Source: Pohlia nutans
Taxonomy: Eukaryota; Streptophyta; Bryopsida; Bryales; Mniaceae
Direction: 5' to 3'
Assembly (NCBI GenBank): GCA_022496805.1
Contig: CM040092.1
Coordinates: 20,230,113 to 20,294,112 of the forward strand
Length of the DNA: 64,000 bases
The position numbers were made by a program, and so were the translations under genes. This document shows, in pieces, positions 21,761 through 33,245 of this stretch. A model generated the notes under the pieces. That model was not told the origin of the DNA. It saw only the letters and a list, made by a program, of their open reading frames with translations, and ran no database searches. Position 1 is the first letter of the stretch, and each line of letters opens with the position of its first letter.

Positions 21761-24700
21761 ATGGGAATCTCAGGGGCTCGAATTTGTTTTAGGATATTCT
21801 TTGTGGTGGCTCTTTTGTGGTTTAGAAGCGCGGCTGCAGCAGCTCCATGTTCCTCTTCAAGCAGTCTGGTTGGTTTTCAAGCGGATTTTGACATGGTGCA
21901 GCATCAGCTGCGCGGACGGCTTCACATTGTCGACGATTGTTCCTTTACTGTAAGTCGTTCTGTTGTCGTGAATGTAATCAAGCTTTTAAGGACGGCGGTT
22001 CTTGTTCTCCGGTTTCAACAATTTGAACATTTTGGAACGTTTTTAAAATTTTGTATGTGTTTTGCACCTTAAGAACAAAGTCTTCATAAACAGAACCGAA
22101 AAAAGTGTAGTGTATGGCAATCAAAACTTCAATCGAAAAATTGTGAGAACGAGAATATTCCGTTATCAGCAACATAGATCTGATTTAGTTGTAACAGAGG
22201 TATCTCTAACTGCGTAGTCATTGTACATGGTTTACCAAATTGATGAGCCATGCTTTGCGGATGGTTTCTATTACTCCGCAATGCCATGGGTGGTTCATTG
22301 TTACTCTGAAAACATGTGGACAGTCTATGCACATATTCTGATTATTTTCTACTCAAGGTATTTTGGTTTTGAAGATATCTAGAGTGCTTAGATATACGGG
22401 ATGGACCAAACACATGTATTGTCGGGGATCTGATGAGTCTGGAAGAGACGCTTGGTTTTTTTACATGGAGCTCGTCATTTTCTGAGTGCTGGCTTCTCTT
22501 GTATTCTCCTGTGGATGCAGGTCAGCAGGTTTGACATGATAGGTGGGATAGATGTGAAGTGGTGGGGTGCTGCCAGTGATGATGTCGACAGTTTTCTCAG
22601 TGGAAAAGTCATATCAGATGCGAAACTACCTGGGTCCTACAGCAATGCTAGTTTACAGGTAAAGTTTTCCTACAATTGAAGAAACTCAGCAATTAGTTGA
22701 CCAACTTCTGTCACGATGTAGGTTGGGCGTTCTTTGATGTTCCTGTAAGAGTAGGCTTTGAACTTATAGGACCATCCCTACTACATCGACCGAGTTTGGT
22801 ATCTGTGTCGTAAATCTCTCCTGTAATGTGTCACTGAGAGTTAACATTTACCTTCATGCTTAAAGTTTACAATTTGTACCTTTTCAGCATCACATGAGTT
22901 GAACCATTTATCGGAAAGTTCAGATGACTCAAATCTCATGTATTTTCATTGATTTTTCAGGTCACTTTGTTGAAGACCTTGACTTGGGAAGACATTAAAG
23001 TATTGAGTGTATGGGATAGTGCGACAGCTTCAAATTTTGGTCACGTAGTTTTGCAACCCAATCACACTGCTCCACCTCCAATGAGTGGGGGTCCTGTTGC
23101 GGGGCCTCCAACTTTTCCTCCTACTATGGGACCTAGTTCACAGGTGGCTCCGCCTCCTTTGAGTGATGGCTCCTCTTCACAGATGATGGGTGAGCCGACC
23201 ATGTTCGATAATTGTGTTGCTCTGTCACCTGCTTTTCGGGTACGGTGGACCTTGGGTGTAACTCCTGGAACCATTGACATTGGGCTCGAATCTGCTCTTA
23301 CAAAGACGCAGTACATGGCGTTTGGGTGGGCCAAACCTGGAATCACCGAACATTATATGATTGGAGCTGATGTTGTCGTGGCTGGTATTGATGATAAGGT
23401 GCAGTTCTATCTGCTTCTTATTAGCTATAACAGGAATTGAGATTTTCCTTCGTGAAAGGTTCTAGACAGTGATCACTTTTGTTGCTAGTACACCGGTTCT
23501 TTTGAGGAGTATCTTATGATTCCATGAAATTTAATTTGAATCCTTCTTAGCGAAGAATCTATCTTCATCTTAATGTTGTTCGACTCCAATATTTGTTGAT
23601 TGTAGATCTGGATGTGTAGTGTTGAGCATTAGGGATGAATTGGAATGTTTGAAGGTAACCTATTTCTAAGCTTTTGTTATTTGCAGGGTTTTCCTATATC
23701 AGAGGATTATTATTTGAGTTCTTACAGTGAATGCAACTGGGACAAGAGCAAACCAGCTGGTGTTTGTCCCGATTCTTTTTTGGCCGGTGGTGCTAGTGGC
23801 CTCAATAATTCTCAAATGCTTCATGGCCAGCAAATTGATGGTAAGTTCTGCTGGCAGCCTTACATTCCTACCCCTGATATCATATGCGTTGTACCCCTGG
23901 TATTATAATTCTTGTTGTGCACATTCATCTGGAGTCTACTTGTTTAATATATTTTCTGTATTCAAGAATTTCTGTTTTTAAATGGTGTAACAAAATTGTA
24001 TTTGGCCGTGACTCAACGATATGCTTCTTTAATTTTACTAAGAATTGTCTATTACGGTTTTTCTCGGCACTTCGCTAGAAAATCGTGAGTTTATGAAATT
24101 ATGATGTTGTACACTAAGTGGTCAATCTCAGTGGGACTTGAACTTGGAATCTAGTTATGACTTTTTCTAGTAACTTGCTCGTCTTAAATCAACATTTTTG
24201 TACCAGAGTTTTCTTTTAGGATCTTCAATTCTGGACGACACGAGTGACATCACATAACGAATGAAGAATCTATCTGCTATACGTAAAATTGGAAGTCTAT
24301 TGATTGGTGCAATGATTGATTGGATCAAGAACTGACTTGGCTGCTTGATTTAAGGTTTAACCACTATATCCATCGAGAAACTTCCTGTTGTGTCAGATCT
24401 TGATTGCTGTAGGAACTTCTTACGTGTTTTGCAGCTTCAAACTATTTCACGTGTAAAAATTAAGTACAAATCTTTTTGGGTGGTAGGTGCTTTTATTTCT
24501 TGGTTGAGATATTACACAGGTTCGTTCACAACAGTGTCATGTTTCAGACTTTTGCAGCCACGATAATGTATGTTATGTTATTCTGAAGTTGGTGGCATTG
24601 TTTTCCCAGGAATCACACTTGTCCGGTATCGGCGCCCTCTTGTTAGTGCAGATGTTCAATATGATGTTTCGTTGAATGAAACGCAAGAAATGACAGTAGT

Positions 24701-27700
24701 TTGGGCTATGGGCTCATTAGCACCTGACAGCAATCGGGTTCATTTCACACCTCAGAACCATGGATTGCCTCAAGGTGTGAAGTACGGGTTTCTTAACCTG
24801 ACGCTCGGGCATCCCCTGGATCAATGTCTTGGCCCGCTTCCGGCCTCAAACGCTTCGCAAGGGAACATTGTCGTCGCAGATCGAGGAACCTCACTAGTGG
24901 TAACCTCGGATTTAGCATACGATTACCCAAACCCTCCTAATCCCAAAAAGGTCTTGTATATAAACTCAAAAGAAGCTCCCATACTGAGGGTAGAGAGAGG
25001 TGTGCCGGTGAAATTTTTAGTTCAGGCAGGGCACGATGTGTCTTTCTATGTAACATCAAATCCCATTGGTGGTCGACAAAATTCAACAGTTAATATTGAC
25101 GACAAAATATATGCTGGTGGTCCTTATGCACATGGAGTACCGACCCTACCCTACACCCTCAAGTGGCTTCCAGATCGAAGGACACCTGACAAAATATATT
25201 ATCAGGTACATTTTCTGTAAACCCTTGTATACCGTAGCTAAAATCTTATTGCTTAAGCATTCTGATTCAAAGTTTGTTCGGATTCTGCGCGTCTATGAGG
25301 CGTACATCTCGATGGGATTGCGGATGACAACGGTCATAGCGATATCTTGGACCACAATGATTTAAGATGTCAATGTGTGTCTCCGCCTCTGGTTATATTG
25401 AATTCTGTCCATTAACTTGCTGTCCGATGTCTATCTTTATCAACCTATTGACACAACCCCATTTATGTTGTTACTTTCCAGTCATATTATCAAAAGAAAA
25501 TGGGCTGGCAGGTGCAAGTTGTGGATGGTGGATTGTCCGATATGTACAACACGAGCCACTTGCTTGCAGATAATGAAGTGAGTACTGAGAACTTTCTTTG
25601 AGTTATTGAATTTCTTTTGTCCCATTTGGCTGGTCAGGAAGGTCAAGCTCTTATACTCCGTATTGTGAATATGAAACAGATTTTTTTGGGGAGGATTGCA
25701 TGCCTATTAGATGGTTTCTCGTGATTGTTCGGGAATATTGGCTTCAGAGTCATGCTTGAACTTTGCTTTACCTGGGATACTATAATAGTTGCTGGAGACG
25801 AGATATGGGTGATCCTTTTAGGCGTTTTAACACACTCTAACTGTAATGTAGCTCTTTCCTTTTATGAATGTAGGTGACTCTATTTTGGACCTTGACAAGC
25901 ACTGATGTCTACTTCGCTGTTCGTGGGGAACGCAAGAGTGGTTACCTTGCGGTGGCTTTCGGCAGGTTTGTGTTTCACAAACATCTGAGTACCGATTGTG
26001 AAGATATTATGCCTTTCGGAAAATGTCCTCAAAATAGTGCCCTTCATATTTGGTCGGGCATTTAAGGCAGTTTCTTGATCATCTATAGGGGCTACAACGT
26101 ACGCGTATCGCGTATCAAGAAAACGATTAGCAATGAGTGCTGTCTTTGGTCTTAGAAATGTGACTGAAATTGCATAACTTAGTGACCGGAAGATTAAAAG
26201 TTATCTGTGCTTTTTGAAGGCTGTTAGTATATCAGATTTATCTGTAGCAAGAAAGTCAATGGCACGTGGTTCTAATTTTAGACGTCATGGTCACACTCAG
26301 TCGTTCCTAGATTCCAGTGCTTGCTGATATTTTCAGAAACTTGGTTTCATGCCGATAATTCTCCGATCTTCTTTTCTTTTAAGTTTTTATTGGGGGATGG
26401 GTGTAGCAAATTCAGTAGCTTTGGACTGCATTACAGCGATATTCGCACTTCATTTTTCTATCTCAAAGAGCTCTATCACACGCATGCCATTTTTCATGAT
26501 AGCTTTCCCATGTTTACCAGTAAGCATTTCCAAGGTCTCCTTAACTAAAACTTTGTACGTTGTGTGTTGTGTGTTGCATGAAAACTGCAGTGGCATGTTG
26601 AACTCTTTCGCCTATGTGGCTTGGATTGATAATGATGGAAATGGGCACATTGGAACATACTGGATTACGGACAAAGATGCATCCGGCATTCACCCGACCG
26701 CTGAGGAGCTTTTCAACAAAAAGTGTGAACGAACAGATGGAGTCATCACTTTTGAATTTAGCAGGCCTCTGCAGCCAGATTGTCAATCAGGACAAGAGTG
26801 CAAAAACGTGATTGATCCTGCAAGTGCTCTGAAAATGGTCTGGGCTATGGGTGATGAATGGTCAGGTACGGACAGTAATTTGGTGAATGCATAATTCCCT
26901 ACCAGTGACCCATGCGTCAGCTTTGTCCCTGCTAACTTCTTCAGCTTTTTGTGCAATCTTTATTAGTTTCAGGGAACTGGCAACATGTTTTTTGGAATTG
27001 TAGAACTTTTCTTCCAAAAGTGGAAGCGAGGGGTTAGATCTCTTATAACATGTGAATCAAGAGAAGTGCTAGATCATGACAAGAACTTTACTTTTTAACA
27101 TTGTAATCCTTTTTGCAAGAGATGGCCACTGGCCAGTTTTCAATAACTCATGTGCACTCAAGCATGTTGTGCTTCTGCTGAATTATGCTGACTATTATGT
27201 ACACGCTTATCCATGGTTGCAGATAATTTGACAAATGGGAATATACATACCATGGTAAGCACGACTCCAACTTTGATATATCTGGCAGCTGGCGCTGCTA
27301 AGGTGGAGGAGCTGCAACCAGTTTTAGCGGTACGTTCTCTTGCAGCGCATTCTTCATGAATGACCATGTCACATTCACCAATCTAGTATTTTATTACTGA
27401 GTCATAGGAAACATTTCAGTAATTATCAATGCTATTAGTTTTTGACGTTATGTGCAGATTGCAAGGCATTTTTTTGCTGATGTGCACTTCATTTAGTTTT
27501 TCCACTGTTCTGTTTTATTGCATAAATCACACTCATGAGGATCTTTTGGGACTGCTATCACTAACATGAGAAACTTGGTGAGGCTGCAGGTGCATGGCTT
27601 TATGATGTTCTTTGCCTGGGGTTTATTGTTCCCAGGTGGTGCCATGGTTGCTAGATATCTCAAGCACATAAATAAAGATGGGTGGATTCGGTAGGTTATC

Positions 27701-29332
27701 TGGTCACCCTGCAATTTCGTATTGGTTTTCTTTGCATGTTTGGTACTGGTTTTTTTCTAATTATGCTGATGAAACATTGCGATGCATTTCATTTCACAAT
27801 GAGCTTGTTGCTTCACTGTTATCTTGTGTTCTCTGTTTAATGTGCTGCTGCATTGGCTTATTATGTTTAACGCAATTATTCTGTCACAGAATTCTGTTAT
27901 TCAGAAATGTGTTGGCTGTTGCACTTGCAGTATTCATATCTATGCGCAGGCTTCAGGAATTTTTGTCACGTTGCTTGGACTACTGTTTGCAGTCGCGGAG
28001 CTACAAGGGTACTTTATACTTCCAACATGTTACCTGCAATTTTAGTAATTTGACTTTATTTTTAAGCTAAGGTTCAACTTGATTGCAGTTATTTTTTGTT
28101 TTGGTACCTTATTCACTGGATGATATCGCCAATTGTGTAGGTTGGAGTTCAGCAACACACACACGAAACTTGGTGCTGCGTGTTTGGTTTTAATCTGCGT
28201 TCAAACAGCCAGTGGAATCTCACGACCCTCAAAGGGTCATGGAGTTTTACGGACAATCTGGGAGTACTTTCATCTGTATGCACCATTTGCACCCTACCTT
28301 AGTGGTTTTTGTTGTATGTTTGATGTCATTATGATTTTGGAGTCTTCGAGCTAATCTGATATACGATTTTGTTTGCATAAGCAGGTATACAGGGCGGATG
28401 GTTCTTCTATTAGGATTTATAACTCTTTTTACAGGAGTTGCTCAGTTAGGAGCACGAGATGCATTTGAGCATGTGAAAACGTTGGAGTGGTCTATTGTTG
28501 CATGGGTTCTAGCACTGGCGTTCGTATGTGGCTACATTGAGATGCAAGACTTTTGGATCAGGTAAAAATCCCCAAATTTGTGTCTGATAAATTAGCTAGT
28601 GATTACTGCTTTCAGATCATTTATTTTACTCAATGTTTTTTTATTTTTACTTTTATCTTAATTATTTCCTTCTATATCACTAAATCAATAATGATATTTA
28701 CTGGTGGTAACACTAATTACATATTAAATGTCCACACCCCTACTAATGTTACCAACGTTAAATGTCAACTAGACACTGGCAACTTGATTGGAAGTTCATG
28801 AACAGTCAGTCATAAGTAGGTTTTTCAACAGGGTAAGAAACTATTGGATGACCGCCACTAAATACCATGATTAGTGGTATGATGAAGAGGACATAATCTA
28901 TATTCTTGAATCTTATTTATCGCTAGATATGGATCGTTATCGGTGAGTAGAATTGGAAACATCTCATTTCTCAGTGTTTTCAGTTCTTCGAAACATTGGG
29001 TACCAAGATTAGTATTCAATTTGATTTTTGCACTCTTAAGGTCAACTCCCAAGAGTATGCACTCGTATGTTTTCCTCATGCTCATGGAACTGTTCAGAAG
29101 GTTTTGGTTACAGAAATGGAATTACTTTCAGCTTCTTTGGTGATATCGTGGCATGATTCTCATGGTTTTGAACTCGGTTTACAGGGACCGGCAGTATACC
29201 ACACCAGGCAGTGCACGGCAAGTTTATATTATAGGGGAAGAGGAAGACGACTCTGCAGAGCTTATTACACCTATACAAAATGGACAAAGTTCCAAGGACC
29301 ATTTGGAGATGCGGGGCACTGCAGTTCCATAG
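21761..29332 (+). CDS. DM13, DOMON and cytochrome b561 domain protein, 14 exons
   Basis: Exons: 21761-21949, 22521-22658, 22961-23398, 23687-23840, 24610-25205, 25482-25577, 25874-25965, 26591-26865, 27223-27329, 27590-27690, 27931-28008, 28141-28275, 28385-28561, 29185-29332. All introns are GT-AG and phases close to 907 aa, which as I recall is also the length of the Arabidopsis relative At5g54830. A signal peptide covers about 1-28, DM13 about 39-145, a Pro-rich linker 145-188 and DOMON 1 about 190-335. A cupredoxin-like middle follows to about 535, then DOMON 2 at 538-662 and a b561 core at about 690-850 with five to six helices. The four haem-ligand histidines are all present: H697 (VHGF), H731 (IHIY), H762 (NTHTKLG) and H799 (EYFHLYTGR). 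DOMON-b561 proteins pass electrons across a membrane, with ascorbate as the usual cytosolic donor. The substrate of this subgroup is unknown. Introns are free of the MITEs that fill the transporter gene. Confidence 0.93.
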
Positions 29333-29787
29333 TGAACACATTGCAAATCCGGTTTTGAAACTAGATTTCCCTCTTCATTTTTTCCCATTTTAATTACAAT
29401 TGATACAAGTACAAGGTTGCAGAGTTTCATGGAGAGGGTTTTTGCTTATGTGCCCCTTTTCTCTAATTCATTCTCAGCAAGGTAAACCACCCTATTTGTG
29501 CCACTTTGTGATCAATATGCATCAATGTCTTTTGATATGTACACTACTAATATACAGTGACACAAAGAGGGTGACTTCAGAATCGTGGCACAAATAAGGT
29601 GGCGTACCTAATGTGCAACAGGCTGCTTGTTTTATGTAGTCCTAGTCCCGTTTAAATAGCTCGTCTTATTCTCTTCCGATTGTCACAGCCTTTGTTGCCC
29701 TTCCAGAATTGCTAACTGCTCTTCATTTCCTTGAAAGTTTTATTGAACCCCCAATTTGCACATTTGCACCCTTTCAAATGATTGAGT
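29333..29787 (+). other. 3' flank of the b561 gene
   Basis: Presumed 3' UTR and downstream DNA; no other feature seen. No canonical polyadenylation hexamer was assigned. Confidence 0.4.
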
Positions 29788-30365
29788 TTAACCCCTAAAT
29801 GTCCTCACCCCTCTCCAAATTCGGCAGTTTTGCAAAGATACATCATAAAATGCAACCCGAAGGGATATTTTTGAACTTGATGTATAAATACAAGTTGTAC
29901 GTTATCAATTTTAGATATTATCCATATCGTTAAATCTACGATTGCTACCACCAATATTTTTGTATAAAATTTGAAACTTGAAATTCAAAATTCTTTTGTA
30001 ATTTGATTACGAATAAGATATTGACAATTTGTACATGAAATTTGTTGTGATTGGTTGAAATGTAATACTCTAAGTGTAGTGATTTTTAGAGATATTTTGG
30101 TTGCTTAATTTTACGAGTTGACTTTTTTAAAAGCACTTTTACACCGAAATCTTCAAAATTTTTGGGTGAGTCACTACAACATGAAATGAGGCATAAAAAT
30201 TTCACAAATCATCCCGTTTCTAATCGGGTCACACATGCATGAAGCTAACTTCCTATTAATTATATAGTAAAAAATTCACACTGCAAAAAGTCAATGATAG
30301 ATGAAAAACTGTGTTTGATTTTGTACATCGTCCACTTTTTGGACTGTTGGATGTTTAGGGGTTAA
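29788..30365. mobile_element. TTAA-ended element, family B (B2)
   Basis: TTAACCCCTAAATGTCCTCACC to GGATGTTTAGGGG-TTAA, 578 bp. The left flank (ACCCTTTCAAATGATTGAG) is echoed after the right end (ACCCTTTCAAAGAATTGAG), so it may sit in a small local duplication. Confidence 0.85.
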
Positions 30366-31714
30366 TGAAAAAACTACACCCTTTCAAAGAATTGAGTTTA
30401 ATCCTCAAGTGCCTAAGCCTTTCTAAGTGTGTTTTTTCTATGAAAAAGCAAGGTCTTATTGTTATCCCAATATGGAAGATTGTTTTTTTTCCAAAATTTA
30501 ACCATATAGATGTTTAAAGAGCTTGCTTATTAGTATGTGTACCAATTTTGAGTGTGGAATTTCATAAGAGTTGTGAGATTATAACAAGAGAAATGCATAC
30601 ATTCTATTTTTTTAGTATGATGCCCTCTCTACAATGTTTGTGTAATATGCACATAAGAGTTTTCTGGGATTGGAGGTGACATGAATAATTAGAAATTGTG
30701 TTAGCACATTAAAATGCACTTTCAAAAACCCTAAGTTTGAATTAAGAACTATCAAACTCATTACACAATCCACCTTGCAATCGTTGAAATGCATTTTTAT
30801 TTTTTTTACACTTGATAAGTAGAAATCACAAATAACTCCAAATTTCTCCTTGCATGATTAAATTTTCAACAATCAAAAACATGGAATCTCCCTACTCTTT
30901 CTATTGAGACCATTCTCAAAACAAATGGATAAGAACTTCTTAAATCTTATAAACAAGTAAATTTGTTGAAGTTTGCACAAAAATAGGAGTTCCATCATGC
31001 ATTGTCCCCTATTAGACATCTCCAAGAATTCTTGTTTTTGGGTCATGGCACCCGATAAGGTTGGTTAGGAAAGTTGGTTATAGGTATCAATTCAAGTTTT
31101 TTGTTTGTATATATGTGTCTATATATGTATGTATATGTATGTATGTAGGTATGTAAGTATGTATATGTCTATTATATATGTATGTATACTAGTATATGGA
31201 ATGATTTAAAAAAAAATCTTTGTGAATGCCCATCCTTTTTTAACTTCCTATGTTACCAAAATTTGACATTCATTACATCAATTTTCATGATCAAAAATTC
31301 TTAAAGAATCAGAATTAGGTACCTCTGAGGTAGAATTTTCTGAAATGGTAAAACCACCCAAAACCAATGTGTAGATTGACCATAATGATTATCAACTAAA
31401 CTCAATGCCACTTGTGTAAAAATTTCGGTCAACTAATCAACTTCTTGCACTATTACCTATATTAATCAATTTCAAGAAGCAACATGGAATCATATGTACA
31501 CAAATTTGAAATAGTTTAGTTATCCGTTTTGGCTATGACTAATTGTTTGATTTGAAATTTATAGAAATTCCATTTTTAAGAATAAAATTATGGAAAATTT
31601 CATTCTTCATGATTTTTAGTTTCTTATGAAGGAAAAATACTATTCACCCTTCTACTCCTACCGCACGTAAGCTAAAAAGCTTCAGTTATCCGTTTCGGAA
31701 CATTCTACTTTACC
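30366..31714. other. AT-rich DNA with a degenerate TATG microsatellite
   Basis: A (TATG/TATA)n tract runs about 31105-31200. A fragment at 30395 (TTTAATCCTCAAGTGCCTAAG) may be the eroded left end of another TTAA element. No gene seen. Confidence 0.5.
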
Positions 31715-32528
31715 TTAACCCCTAACCGTCCCGACGTCCATATTTTGGACGTTTTTGGGGTACATTCACCTTTGAAGAGCTGTAACTTTTGCAAAACATG
31801 TCCAAATTTTATGAAAATTTGGAAACACAAACCGCATGATGTATGGAATGTGTGGTAAAAATTTCAAATCAATCCAAGATGTATTGAATGTTTGGTGATC
31901 ATTTGAAAGTAGGTATCTTTTTTTTTGACAGTTTTTGTGCATTTTGATGGCTGCAACTTTGGGGGCTTGTATCTCCTTCATTCCATGTCCGTTTTCAATA
32001 TTATTTGTTGGGTTGGATTTCCCTTGAAGTCTAGTTATCACGGTAAAATTTTCATGTCAATCCATGTTGTTCTGAATGTTTGGGAGTCATTTTAGTGCAC
32101 GGGTCTAGTTTGGATACTTTTTACTTTTTGGGTCAAATGGGTCACTTTCCGGGCTACTTTTTGACATTGCAAGGCCATTTTAGGGCACATTAAATTTCTC
32201 ATGAGTTTTCTTTGGTACCAATGTGTTTATATGATGATTTTGAACTACTTTATAGTTCAAAGTTTTTTCATTTGAGTAATTTTGAAATCTAATTTCACCT
32301 CTAACTGTGTTGCTAGGAAAATTTCAGCATCCTTTTTTAGCACTAAACACTATGATCTTGCAATCTACATGGCCAAATGACCCCAAAATTGATCCACATG
32401 ATCTACAACATGTATATTACAATATTGTATGGTTGAGATTCCTATCCCTCACTTACATTTAGACTTATAACACATCAAAAGCAATGATGATTTTAAGCCG
32501 AAAAAAGCTAGGAACGCTTAGGGGTTAA
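31715..32528. mobile_element. TTAA-ended element, family C (C1)
   Basis: TTAACCCCTAACCGTCCCGACG to AGGAACGCTTAGGGG-TTAA, 814 bp. It is homologous over its length to C2, C3 and reversed C4. The right TTAA overlaps the left end of element G1. Confidence 0.85.
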
Positions 32529-32845
32529 GGTAACTATACCTTAAAGCGTCCATCTTACCAACTGAGCCTATTTACACACATAAAACAAAAAATGTTTTCA
32601 GTGGGTCTTAATGGCAAGTTCACGAGGATTCCAACGCACTTTAGCATGCATTATTTGAACACCGTATGAATAAGTTATAAATTTCCAAAGTGCTGACTAT
32701 AGGTTGACCATAAAGCGACCCTAAACTTTGATGTTTAGATTGTGCACATTCTCATCAATAGTAGGGTGTCAAAATCTACTTATTATGGAAGATTGAGCTA
32801 GGGACGATTTAAGGTAAAGGTCGCTTTTAGATATAGTTATCTTAG
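32526..32845. mobile_element. Inverted-repeat element, family G (G1)
   Basis: AAGGTAACTATACCTTAAAG at the left is matched in reverse by TTTTAGATATAGTTATCTTAG at the right (arm of about 25 bp). A second copy at 48869-49179 is similar along its length; a third (61238-62292) is split by a D element. Confidence 0.75.
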
Positions 32846-32872
32846 GTGTCTTATGAAAACAAAAACAGAGGA

Positions 32873-33130
32873 GAGAAATGGATGAAAAAGGGATGGACAG
32901 AATATGATCGCAGGAAACGTGGGGGCGGGGAGCTAAGGGATGAGAGATTGTAGATGAAAAAAATGAACGAGAGGACCTTAAGTGTCTATAATAGAGACAT
33001 GAAAAACAAATGGATGAAAAATGGATGAAAAAATGGACAGAATGCGATCACAGTAACTGAAACTGAAAGTGGGGCGGGCTTAAGCGCTCCGGGATGAGAA
33101 ACGATGGATGTAAAAAACGAACGAGAGGGG
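32873..33130 (+). promoter_or_regulatory. Tandemly duplicated promoter segment of the S9 gene
   Basis: Two diverged copies of a roughly 110-130 bp unit lie head to tail just upstream of the S9 start: AATGGATGAAAAAGGGATGG...GCGGGGAGCTAAGGGATGAG (32877-32985) and AATGGATGAAAAAATGG...GGGCGGGCTTAAGCGCTCCG onward (33009-33128). Both end with ACGAGAGG. The 5' leader probably begins between 33130 and 33200. Confidence 0.55.
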
Positions 33131-33245
33131 CTTTCTCTTCTTCCTTATCCGAACTAGCAGAACAAGCTCATCACCTTCGTTTTGCTGCTCGCTGAATTAG
33201 CATTCCTGTTCTCGCAATTGTGGGTTTGTTGCAGCCAATTCCGCA

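Noticed and set aside
23062..23346. 94-codon minus-strand frame
   Set aside because: Shadow of exon 3 of the b561 gene; the Pro/Gly-rich linker keeps the opposite strand open.
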